Source: Vespa crabro
Lineage: Eukaryota > Arthropoda > Insecta > Hymenoptera > Vespidae
NCBI RefSeq assembly: GCF_910589235.1
Contig: NC_060955.1
Coordinates: 11,490,837 to 11,554,836, forward strand
Direction: 5' to 3'
Length of the DNA stretch: 64,000 nucleotides
Within the stretch, counting starts at the first letter, position 1. Every line of letters starts with the position of its first letter. Both the position numbers and the translations under genes were made by a program. The notes beneath the pieces are model-generated. The model was not told where the DNA came from. It did no database searches and was given only the letters and a program-made list of their open reading frames with translations. Below, piece by piece: positions 1 through 10,080 of the stretch.

Positions 1-2339
1 TTATATTCTGTCGACGCAGAATAAAGATTACAACAAGAATATATCTTCCTGACTGTGTGTAAATAGAAGTTTTAACATGAAAATTGTCGCAAAATGAGAT
101 CGACAAATGCGAATTTTGTTAAATGCTGAGATAAAATCGTGAACACATTGAAATTACTCGTACCACAGCTTCAGAAATGTTTCCAATCTATTCGGACATT
201 GTATTTCTGAAGATCAAACATTTATTTTATCTTGGAATCGACGTTATAACCTTGTTTCATATGTTATATACGATTATTAGCTCATAAAGAAGTATCATCG
301 AAATACGAAATTTGAAATCTCAATCAATATCAATGCTTTTATATTCTGTCGACGCAGAATACACAATGGAACAAGAACATAAGTTTGTCACTATGTGTAA
401 ATACGAGTTTCAACATGAATATTGTAGAAAAATGAGATCGACACATGCGAATTTCGTTAATTGCAGAGATTTAATCGTGAAAGCATTGAACTAACACGTA
501 CCACAGCTTGAGAATTGTTTCCAATCGATTCGGACAATGTATTTCTGAAGATCAAACATCTATTTTATCTTGGAATCGACGTTTTAACCTTGTTTCTTAT
601 CGTATATACGTTTTTTCGTTCATAATGGCGTACCATCGAAATACGAAATAATGAAATCTCATTCAAATTCAATTAGTTTATATACTGTCGACGCAGAATA
701 AAGATTAGAACAAGAATATATCTTCCTGACTGTGTGTAAATAGAAGTTTTAACATGAAAATTTTCGAAAAATGAGATCGACAAATGCGAATTTTGTTAAA
801 TGCTGAGATAAATTCGTGAACACATTGAAATTACTCGTACCACAGCTTCAGAAATGTTTCCAATCTATTCGGACATTGTATTTCTGAAGATCGAACATTT
901 ATTTTATCTTGGAATCGACGTTATAACCTTGTTTCATATTTTATATACGATTATTAGCTCATAAAGAAGTATCATCGAAATACGAAATTTGAAATCTCAA
1001 TCAATATCAATGCTTTTATATTCTATCGACGCAGAATATACAAAGGAACAAGAACATAAGTTTGTCACTATGTGTAAATACGAGTTTCAACATGAATATT
1101 GTAGAAAAATGAGATCGACACATGCGAATTTCGTTAATTGCAGAGCTTCAATCATGAAAACATTGAACTTACTCGTACCACAGCTTGAGAAATGTTTCCA
1201 ACCGATTCGGACATTGTATTTCTGAAGATCGAACATTTATTTTATCTTGGAATCGACGTTATAACCTTGTTTCATATTTTATATACGATTATTAGCTCAT
1301 AAAGAAGTATCATCGAAATACGAAATTTGAAATCTCAATCAATATCAATGCTTTTATATTCTATCGACGCAGAATATACAAAGGAACATGAACATAAGTT
1401 TGTCACTATGTGTAAATACGAGTTTCAACATGAATATTGTAGAAAAATGAGATCGACACATGCGAATTTCGTTAATTGCAGAGCTTCAATCATGAAAACA
1501 TTGAACTTACTCGTACCACAGCTTGAGAAATGTTTCCAACCGATTCGGACATTGTATTTCTGAAGATCATACATCCATTTTATCTTGGAATCGACGTTAT
1601 AACCTTGTTTCATATGTTATATATGATTATTAGCTCATAAAGAAGTATCATCGAAATACGAAATTTCAAATCTCAATCAATATCAATGCTTTTATATTCT
1701 ATCGACGCAGAATATACAATGGAACAAGAACATAAGTTTGTCACTATGTGTAAATACGAGTTTTAACATGAATATTGTCGAAAATTGAGATCGACACATG
1801 CGAATTTCTTTAATTGCAGAGATGTAATCGTGAAATCATTGAACCTTCGTACCACAGCTTGAGAAATGTTTCCAATCTATTCGGACATTGTATTTCTGAA
1901 GATCAAACATCCATTTTATCTTGGAATCGACGTTATAACCTTGTTTCATATTTTATATACGATTATTAGCTCATAAAGAATTATCATCGAAATACGAAAT
2001 TTGAAATCTCAATCAATATCAATGCTATTATATTCTATCGACGCAGAATATACAATGGAACAAGATCATAAGTTTGTCACTATGTGTAAATACGAGATTC
2101 AACATGAATATTGTAGAAAAATGAGATCGACACATGCGAATTTCGTTAATTGTTGAGATTTAATCGTGAAAGCATTGAACTAACTCGTACCACAGCTTGA
2201 GAATTGTTTCCAATCGATTCGGACATTGTATTTCTGAAGATCAAACATCTATTTGATATTGGAATCGACGTTTTGACCTTGTTTCTTATCGTATATACGT
2301 TTTTTCGTTCATAATGGCGTACCATCGAAATACGAAATA
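1..2339 (+). repeat. HOR unit, C(partial)-E-C'-A/C-A-D-B
   Basis: Monomers start at 1 (partial C), 312 (E), 651 (C'), 989, 1327 (A), 1665 (D) and 2001 (B). The monomer at 989 is a chimera: an A front with a C'-type 3' end (GATCGAACATTTATTTTATC, TTTTATATACG). Its presence makes this a hexamer with one extra A. The D copy has a 2-bp deletion near 1849 (GAACCTTCG for GAACTTATTCG). The B copy has TTGTTGAG, a private change shared with the B at 17225. Confidence 0.9.
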
Positions 2340-2370
2340 ATGAAATCTCATTCAAATTCAATTAGTTTAT

Positions 2371-2388
2371 ATTCTGTCGACGCAGAAT
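2371..2388 (+). other. Short dyad ATTCTG-TCGACG-CAGAAT (example)
   Basis: A 6-bp inverted repeat (ATTCTG and CAGAAT) around a 6-base centre that holds a GTCGAC palindrome overlapping the left arm. It is present in most C and E copies. Types A, B and D mostly have ATTCTA, which breaks the innermost pair. Protein binding or hairpin formation is not demonstrated. Confidence 0.7.
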
Positions 2389-3692
2389 AAAGATTACAAC
2401 AAGAATATATCTTCCTGACTGTGTGTAAATAGAAGTTTTAACATGAAAATTTTCGAAAAATGAGATCGACAAATGCGAATTTTGTTAAATGCTGAGATAA
2501 AATCGTGAACACATTGAAATTACTCGTACCACAGCTTCAGAAATGTTTCCAATCTATTCGGACATTGTATTTCTGAAGATCAAACATTTATTTTATCTTG
2601 GAATCGACGTTATAACCTTGTTTCATATGTTATATACGATTATTAGCTCATAAAGAAGTATCATCGAAATACGAAATTTGAAATCTCAATCAATATCAAT
2701 GCTTTTATATTCTGTCGACGCAGTATACACAATGGAACAAGAACATAAGTTTGTCACTATGTGTAAATACGAGTTTCAACATGAATATTGTAGAAAAATG
2801 AGATCGACACATGCGAATTTCGTTAATTGCAGAGCTTCAATCATGAAAACATTGAACTTACTCGTACCACAGCTTGAGAAATGTTTCCAACCGATTCGGA
2901 CATTGTATTTCTGAAGATCATACATCCATTTTATCTTGGAATCGACGTTATAACCTTGTTTCATATGTTATATATGATTATTAGCTCATAAAGAAGTATC
3001 ATCGAAATACGAAATTTCAAATCTCAATCAATATCAATGCTTTTATATTCTATCGACGCAGAATATACAATGGAACAAGAACATAAGTTTGTCACTATGT
3101 GTAAATACGAGTTTTAACATGAATATTGTCGAAAATTGAGATCGACACATGCGAATTTCTTTAATTGCAGAGATGTAATCGTGAAATCATTGAACTTATT
3201 CGTACCACAGCTTGAGAAATGTTTCCAATCTATTCGGACATTGTATTTCTGAAGATCAAACATCCATTTTATCTTGGAATCGACGTTATAACCTTGTTTC
3301 ATATTTTATATACGATTATTAGCTCATAAAGAATTATCATCGAAATACGAAATTTGAAATCTCAATCAATATCAATGCTATTATATTCTATCGACGCAGA
3401 ATATACAATGGAACAAGATCATAAGTTTGTCACTATGTGTAAATACGAGATTCAACATGAATATTGTAGAAAAATGAGATCGACACATGCGAATTTCGTT
3501 AATTGCTGAGATTTAATCGTGAAAGCATTGAACTAACTCGTACCACAGCTTGAGAATTGTTTCCAATCGATTCGGACATTGTATTTCTGAAGATCAAACA
3601 TCTATTTGATATTGGAATCGACGTTTTGACCTTGTTTCTTATCGTATATACGTTTTTTCGTTCATAATGGCGTACCATCGAAATACGAAATA

Positions 3693-4030
3693 ATGAAATC
3701 TCATTCAAATTCAATTAGTTTATATTCTGTCGACGCAGAATAAAGATTACAACAAGAATATATCTTCCTGACTGTGTGTAAATAGAAGTTTTAACATGAA
3801 AATTGTCGAAAAATGAGATCGACAAATGCGAATTTTGTTAAATGCTGAGATAAAATCGTGAACACATTGAAATTACTCGTACCACAGCTTCAGAAATGTT
3901 TCCAATCTATTCGGACATTGTATTTCTGAAGATCAAACATTTATTTTATCTTGGAATCGACGTTATAACCTTGTTTCATATGTTATATACGATTATTAGC
4001 TCATAAAGAAGTATCATCGAAATACGAAAT
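3693..4030 (+). repeat. Representative C monomer (338 bp)
   Basis: Reference copy for type C. It opens ATGAAATCTCATTCAAATTC, then AATTAGTTTATATTCTGTCG, GAATAAAGATTACAAC, TCTTCCTGACTGTGTG, GACAAATGCG and TGCTGAGATAAAATCG. Its 3' half carries CAGCTTCAG, CAATCTATTCGG and CAAACATTTATTTTATC, with a type I end (TTAGCTCATAAAG). It is the most divergent type in its first 130 bp. It occurs once per HOR unit, or twice if C' is counted. A plus-strand reading frame open in type A is stopped here at codon 17 (GAA TAA). Confidence 0.95.
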
Positions 4031-4369
4031 TTGAAATCTCAATCAATATCAATGCTTTTATATTCTGTCGACGCAGAATACACAATGGAACAAGAACATA
4101 AGTTTGTCACTATGTGTAAATACGAGTTTCAACATGAATATTGTAGAAAAATGAGATCGACACATGCGAATTTCGTTAATTGCAGAGATTTAATCGTGAA
4201 AGCATTGAACTAACACGTACCACAGCTTGAGAATTGTTTCCAATCGATTCGGACAATGTATTTCTGAAGATCAAACATCTATTTTATCTTGGAATCGACG
4301 TTTTAACCTTGTTTCTTATCGTATATACGTTTTTTCGTTCATAATGGCGTACCATCGAAATACGAAATA
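4031..4369 (+). repeat. Representative E monomer (339 bp)
   Basis: Reference copy for type E. Diagnostic words are CAGAATACACAATGGAAC, AGAGATTTAATCGTGAAAGC, ACTAACACG, GGACAATGTATTTC and CATCTATTTTATC. It has the type II end (CGTATATACG, T6, CATAATGGCG) and is followed by C' (by a trimer-type C at 19594). It is found only in the 10-mer, 6-mer and C-E-C'-B' blocks before 30,757. Confidence 0.93.
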
Positions 4370-4707
4370 ATGAAATCTCATTCAAATTCAATTAGTTTAT
4401 ATACTGTCGACGCAGAATAAAGATTAGAACAAGAATATATCTTCCTGACTGTGTGTAAATAGAAGTTTTAACATGAAAATTTTCGAAAAATGAGATCGAC
4501 AAATGCGAATTTTGTTAAATGCTGAGATAAAATCGTGAACACATTGAAATTACTCGTACCACAGCTTCAGAAATGTTTCCAATCAATTCGGACATTGTAT
4601 TTCTTAAGAACAAACATTTATTTTATCTTGGAATCGAAGTTATAACCTTGTTTCATATTTTATATACGATTATTAGCTCATAAAGAAGTATCATCGAAAT
4701 ACGAAAT
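4370..4707 (+). repeat. Representative C' monomer (338 bp)
   Basis: A subtype of C distinguished by ATACTGTCG, GATTAGAAC and AAAATTTTCG. This copy also has TTTCTTAAGAAC and ATCGAAGTT, shared with the copies at 16211 and 24328. Other C' copies have GAAGATCGAAC instead. It has a type I end and is normally found between E and A, or between E and B'. Confidence 0.9.
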
Positions 4708-5045
4708 TTGAAATCTCAATCAATATCAATGCTTTTATATTCTATCGACGCAGAATATACAAAGGAACAAGAACATAAGTTTGTCACTATGTGTAAATAC
4801 GAGTTTCAACATGAATATTGTAGAAAAATGAGATCGACACATGCGAATTTCGTTAATTGCAGAGCTTCAATCATGAAAACATTGAACTTACTCGTACCAC
4901 AGGTTGAGAAATGTTTTCAACCGATTCGGACATTGTATTTCTGAAGATCATACATCCATTTTATCTTGGAATCGACGTTATAACCTTGTTTCATATGTTA
5001 TATATGATTATTAGCTCATAAAGAAGTATCATCGAAATACGAAAT
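4708..5045 (+). repeat. Representative A monomer (338 bp)
   Basis: Reference copy for type A. Diagnostic words are CAAAGGAACAAGAAC, TTGCAGAGCTTCAATC, GATCATACATCC and CATATGTTATATATG. It has a type I end. It is the only common type in which one plus-strand frame stays open for 78 codons, starting at TTG rather than ATG and ending at TTC TGA. A 62-codon antisense frame is open in the same DNA. Nothing suggests that either is translated. Subtypes: A_V with CAGTATACAC (2678, 14519, 17902), and the trimer subtype with CACATCTTGAG and GGAAACGACG. Confidence 0.94.
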
Positions 5046-5383
5046 TTCAAATCTCAATCAATATCAATGCTTTTATATTCTATCGACGCAGAATATACAA
5101 TGGAACAAGAACATAAGTTTGTCACTATGTGTAAATACGAGTTTTAACATGAATATTGTCGAAAATTGAGATCGACACATGCGAATTTCTTTAATTGCAG
5201 AGATGTAATCGTGAAATCATTGAACTTATTCGTACCACAGCTTGAGAAATGTTTCCAATCTATTCGGACATTGTATTTCTGAAGATCAAACATCCATTTT
5301 ATCTTGGAATCGACGTTATAACCTTGTTTCATATTTTATATACGATTATTAGCTCATAAAGAATTATCATCGAAATACGAAAT
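5046..5383 (+). repeat. Representative D monomer (338 bp)
   Basis: Reference copy for type D. It begins with TTCAAATCTC (TTC where other types have TTG) and carries GAGTTTTAACATG, TTGTCGAAAATTGAG, TTTCTTTAATTG, AGATGTAATCGTGAAATC, ACTTATTCG, CAAACATCC and a type I end with AAGAATTATC. It nearly always follows A in the 10-mer and 6-mer blocks. In-frame TAA in GAG TTT TAA closes the plus frame that is open in A. Confidence 0.93.
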
Positions 5384-5722
5384 TTGAAATCTCAATCAAT
5401 ATCAATGCTATTATATTCTATCGACGCAGAATATACAATGGAACAAGATCATAAGTTTGTCACTATGTGTAAATACGAGATTCAACATGAATATTGTAGA
5501 AAAATGAGATCGACACATGCGAATTTCGTTAATTGCTGAGATTTAATCGTGAAAGCATTGAACTAACTCGTACCACAGCTTGAGAATTGTTTCCAATCGA
5601 TTCGGACATTGTATTTCTGAAGATCAAACATCTATTTGATATTGGAATCGACGTTTTGACCTTGTTTCTTATCGTATATACGTTTTTTCGTTCATAATGG
5701 CGTACCATCGAAATACGAAATA
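5384..5722 (+). repeat. Representative B monomer (339 bp)
   Basis: Reference copy for type B. Diagnostic words are CAATGCTATTATATTC, GGAACAAGATCATAAG, TTGCTGAGATTTAATC, ACTAACTCG, GAGAATTG, CATCTATTTGATATTGG and the type II end. It is followed by C or C'. The TGC TGA stop closes the plus frame seen in A. The subtype AGATGTAATCGTGAAATC takes over from about 35 kb onward. Confidence 0.93.
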
Positions 5723-7751
5723 ATGAAATCTCATTCAAATTCAATTAGTTTATATTCTGTCGACGCAGAATAAAGATTACAACAAGAATATATCTTCCTG
5801 ACTGTGTGTAAAGAGAAGTTTTAACATGAAAATTGTCGAAAAATGAGATCGACAAATGCGAATTTTGTTAAATGCTGAGATAAAATCGTGAACACATTGA
5901 AATTACTCGTACCACAGCTTCAGAAATGTTTCCAATCTATTCGGACATTGTATTTCTGAAGATCAAACATTTATTTTATCTTGGAATCGACGTTATAACC
6001 TTGTTTCATATGTTATATACGATTATTAGCTCATAAAGAAGTATCATCGAAATACGAAATTTGAAATCTCAATCAATATCAATGCTTTTATATTCTGTCG
6101 ACGCAGAATACACAATGGAACAAGAACATAAGTTTGTCACTATGTGTAAATACGAGTTTCAACATGAATATTGTAGAAAAATGAGATCGACACATGCGAA
6201 TTTCGTTAATTGCAGAGATTTAATCGTGAAAGCATTGAACTAACACGTACCACAGCTTGAGAATTGTTTCCAATCGATTCGGACAATGTATTTCTGAAGA
6301 TCAAACATCTATTTTATCTTGGAATCGACGTTTTAACCTTGTTTCTTATCGTATATACGTTTTTCGTTCATAATGGCGTACCATCGAAATACGAAATAAT
6401 GAAATCTCATTCAAATTCAATTAGTTTATATACTGTCGACGCAGAATAAAGATTAGAACAAGAATATATCTTCCTGACTGTGTGTAAATAGAAGTTTTAA
6501 CATGAAAATTTTCGAAAAATGAGATCGACAAATGCGAATTTTGTTAAATGCTGAGATAAAATCGTGAACACATTGAAATTACTCGTACCACAGCTTGAGA
6601 AATGTTTTCAACCGATTCGGACATTGTATTTCTGAAGATCGAACATTTATTTTATCTTGGAATCGACGTTATAACCTTGTTTCATATTTTATATACGATT
6701 ATTAGCTCATAAAGAAGTATCATCGAAATACGAAATTTGAAATCTCAATCAATATCAATGCTTTTATATTCTATCGACGCAGAATATACAAAGGAACAAG
6801 AACATAAGTTTGTCACTATGTGTAAATATGAGTTTCAACATGAATATTGTAGAAAAATGAGATCGACACATGCGAATTTCGTTAATTGCAGAGCTTCAAT
6901 CATGAAAACATTGAACTTACTCGTACCACAGCTTGAGAAATGTTTCCAACCGATTCGGACATTGTATTTCTGAAGATCATACATCCATTTTATCTTGGAA
7001 TCGACGTTATAACCTTGTTTCATATGTTATATATGATAATTAGCTCATAAAGAAGTATCATCGAAATACGAAATTTCAAATCTCAATCAATATCAATGCT
7101 TTTATATTCTATCGACGCAGAATATACAATGGAACAAGAACATAAGTTTGTCACTATGTGTAAATACGAGTTTTAACATGAATATTGTCGAAAATTGAGA
7201 TCGACACATGCGAATTTCTTTAATTGCAGAGATGTAATCGTGAAATCATTGAACTTATTCGTACCACAGCTTGAGAAATGTTTCCAATCTATTCGGACAT
7301 TGTATTTCTGAAGATCAAACATCCATTTTATCTTGGAATCGACGTTATAACCTTGTTTCATATTTTATATACGATTATTAGCTCATAAAGAATTATCATC
7401 GAAATACGAAATTTGAAATCTCAATCAATATCAATGCTATTATATTCTATCGACGCAGAATATACAATGGAACAAGATCATAAGTTTGTCACTATGTGTA
7501 AATACGAGATTCAACATGAATATTGTAGAAAAATGAGATCGACACATGCGAATTTCGTTAATTGCTGAGATTTAATCGTGAAAGCATTGAACTAACTCGT
7601 ACCACAGCTTGAGAATTGTTTCCAATCGATTCGGACATTGTATTTCTGAAGATCAAACATCTATTTGATATTGGAATAGACGTTTTGACCTTGTTTCTTA
7701 TCGTATATACGTTTTTTCGTTCATAAGGGCGTACCATCGAAATACGAAATA
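5723..7751 (+). repeat. 6-mer HOR unit, 2,029 bp
   Basis: Order C-E-C'-A-D-B (5723, 6061, 6399, 6737, 7075, 7413), equal to the second part of the 10-mer. The E copy lost one T from the T-run near 6361, making the unit 2,029 rather than 2,030 bp. The C' copy at 6399 has an A-like stretch (CAGCTTGAG, CAACCGATTCGG) where C' normally has CAGCTTCAG. Confidence 0.92.
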
Positions 7752-9105
7752 ATGAAATCTCATTCAAATTCAATTAGTTTATATTCTGTCGACGCAGAAT
7801 AAAGATTACAACAAGAATATATCTTCCTGACTGTGTGTAAATAGAAGTTTTAACATGAAAATTGTCGAAAAATGAGATCGACAAATGCGAATTTTGTTAA
7901 ATGCTGAGATAAAATCGTGAACACATTGAAATTACTTGTACCACAGCTTCAGAAATGTTTCCAATCTATTCGGACATTGTATTTCTGAAGATCAAACATT
8001 GATTTTATCTTGGAATCGACGTTATAACCTTGTTTCATATGTTATATACGATTATTAGCTCATAAAGAAGTATCATCGAAATACGAAATTTGAAATCTCA
8101 ATCAATATCAATGCTATTATATTCTGTCGACGCAGAATACACAATGGAACGAGAACATAAGTTTGTCACTATGTGTAAATACGAGTTTCAACATGAATAT
8201 TGTAGAAAAATGAGATCGACACATGCGAATTTCGTTAATTGCAGAGATTTAATCGTGAAAGCATTGAACTAACACGTACCACAGCTTGAGAATTGTTTCC
8301 AATCGATTCGGACAATGTATTTCTGCAGATCAAACATCTATTTTATCTTGGAATCGACGTTTTAACCTTGTTTCTTATCGTATATACGTTTTTTCGTTCA
8401 TAATGGCGTACCATCGAAATACGAAATAATGAAATCTCATTCAAATTCAATTAGTTTATATACTGTCGACGCAGAATAAAGATTAGAACAAGAATATATC
8501 TTCCTGACTGTGTGTAAATAGAAGTTTTAACATGAAAATTTTCGAAAAATGAGATCGACAAATGCGAATTTTGTTAAATGCTGAGATAAATTCGTGAACA
8601 CATTGAAATTACTCGTACCACAGCTTCAGAAATGTTTCCAATCTATTCGGACATTGTATTTCTGAAGATCGAACATTTATTTTATCTTGGAATCGACGTT
8701 ATAACCTTGTTTCATATTTTATATACGATTATTAGCTCATAAAGAAGTATCATCGAAATACGAAATTTGAAATCTCAATCAATATCAATGCTATTATATT
8801 CTATCGACGCAGAATATACAATGGAACAAGATCATAAGTTTGTCACTATGTGTAAATACGAGTTTCAACATGAATATGGTAAAAAAATGAGATCGACACA
8901 TGCGAATTTCGTTAATTGCTGAGATTTAATCGTGAAAGCATTGAACTAACTCGTACCACAGCTTGAGAATTGTTTCCAATCGATTCGGACATTGTATTTC
9001 TGAAGTTCAAACATCTATTTTATCTTGGAATCGACGTTTTAACCTTGTGTCTTAACGTATATACGTTTTTTCGTTCATAATGGCGTACCATCGAAATACG
9101 AAATA
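7752..9105 (+). repeat. 4-mer block C-E-C'-B', 1,354 bp
   Basis: Monomers at 7752, 8090, 8429 and 8767. The last is a B with AAAAAAATGAG and CATCTATTTTATC (B'). It carries CTTGTGTCTTAACG near 9044, matched only near 29003. A matching block lies 19,959 bp downstream (27711-29064) and another at 30080-31433. It forms the bridge from the 10-mer region to the trimers. Confidence 0.9.
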
Positions 9106-9431
9106 ATGAAATCTCATTCAAATTCAATTAGTTTATATTCTGTCGACGCATAATAAAGATTACAACAAGAATATATCTTCCTGACTGTGTGTAAATAGAA
9201 GTTTTCACATGAAAATTGTCGAAAAATTAGATCGACAAATGCGAATTTTGTTAAATGCTGAGATAAAATCGTGAACACATTGAAATTACTCGTACCACAG
9301 TTTCAGAAATGTTTCCAATCAATTCGGACATTGTATTTCTGAAGATCAAACATTAATTTTATCTTGGAATCGACGTTATAACCTTGTTTCATATTTTATA
9401 TACGATTATTAGCTCATAAAGAAGTATCATC

Positions 9432-9452
9432 GAAATACGAAATTTGAAATCT
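9432..9452 (+). repeat. Heptad micro-repeat at a type I monomer junction (example)
   Basis: Three copies of GAAAT spaced 7 bp apart (GAAATAC, GAAATTT, GAAATCT) span the junction between monomers. The pattern is present at type I junctions throughout. At type II junctions one extra base moves the third GAAAT to a spacing of 8, which accounts for the 339-bp length of B and E. Confidence 0.85.
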
Positions 9453-10070
9453 CAATCAATATCAATGCTTTTATATTCTATCGACGCAGAATATACAAAG
9501 GAACAAGAACATAAGTTTGTCACTATGTGTAAATACGAGTTTCAACATGAATATTGTAGAAAAATGAGATCGACACATGCGAATTTCGTTAATTGCAGAG
9601 CTTCAATCGTGAAAACATTGAACTTACTCGTACCACATCTTGAGAAATGTTTCCAATCGATTCGGACATTGTATTTCTGAAGATCATACATCCATTTTAT
9701 CTTGGAAACGACGTTATAACCTTGTTTCATATGTTATATATGATTATTAGCTCATAAAGAAGTATCATCGAAATACGAAATTTGAAATCTCAATCAATAT
9801 CAATGCTATTATATTCTATCGACGCAGAATATACAATGGAACAAGATCATAAGTTTGTCACTATGTGTAAATACGAGTTTCAACATGAATATTGTAGAAA
9901 AATGAGATCGACACATGCGAATTTCGTTAATTGCTGAGATTTAATCGTGAAAGCATTGAACTAACTCGTACCACAGCTTGAGAATTGTTTCCAATCGATT
10001 CGGACATTGTATTTCTGAAGATCAAACATCTATTTGATATTGGAATCGACGTTTAAACCTTGTTTCTTAT

Positions 10071-10080
10071 CGTATATACG
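10071..10080 (+). other. Perfect palindrome CGTATATACG in a type II end (example)
   Basis: A 10-bp perfect palindrome just before the T-run of nearly every B and E monomer. It is absent from type I ends, which have TATACGATT or TATATGATT there. One E copy (19255) has TTGTATATACG, and some B copies after 53 kb have CGTATATACA, breaking it. Confidence 0.75.

Larger units (their letters stand above)
2340..5722 (+). repeat. 10-mer HOR unit, 3,383 bp
   Basis: Order C-A_V-D-B-C-E-C'-A-D-B, with monomers at 2340, 2678, 3016, 3354, 3693, 4031, 4370, 4708, 5046 and 5384. It has the same length and order as the units at 14181 and 17564. The copy at 14181 shares A_V (CAGTATACAC) and the TTTCTTAAGAAC variant at exactly 11,841 bp. 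Confidence 0.92.

Noticed and set aside
312..494. Many repeated plus-strand open frames of 60-78 codons (e.g. 312-494, 989-1225)
   Set aside because: They are the same stretch of satellite recurring at monomer spacing, begin at TTG, are stopped in most other monomer types, and overlap antisense open frames. No promoter, homology or coding signature is visible.
1425..1613. Minus-strand 62- and 71-codon open frames (e.g. 1425-1613, 2146-2361)
   Set aside because: Shadows of the same repeat on the opposite strand. The 71-codon frame starts at TTG, is confined to junctions following B, E-like or B-like ends, and has no recognisable domain.
6264..6449. A 61-codon plus-strand frame with a hydrophobic stretch
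   Set aside because: It exists only because one T was lost from the T-run near 6361 of this E copy. The equivalent frame is closed in other E copies.
9620..9640. CENP-B box-like site (TTCG....A..CGGG)
   Set aside because: The closest word is in TCGTACCACAGCTTGAG and related positions. It keeps at best the first part and lacks the CGGG core, so I do not call a CENP-B box.
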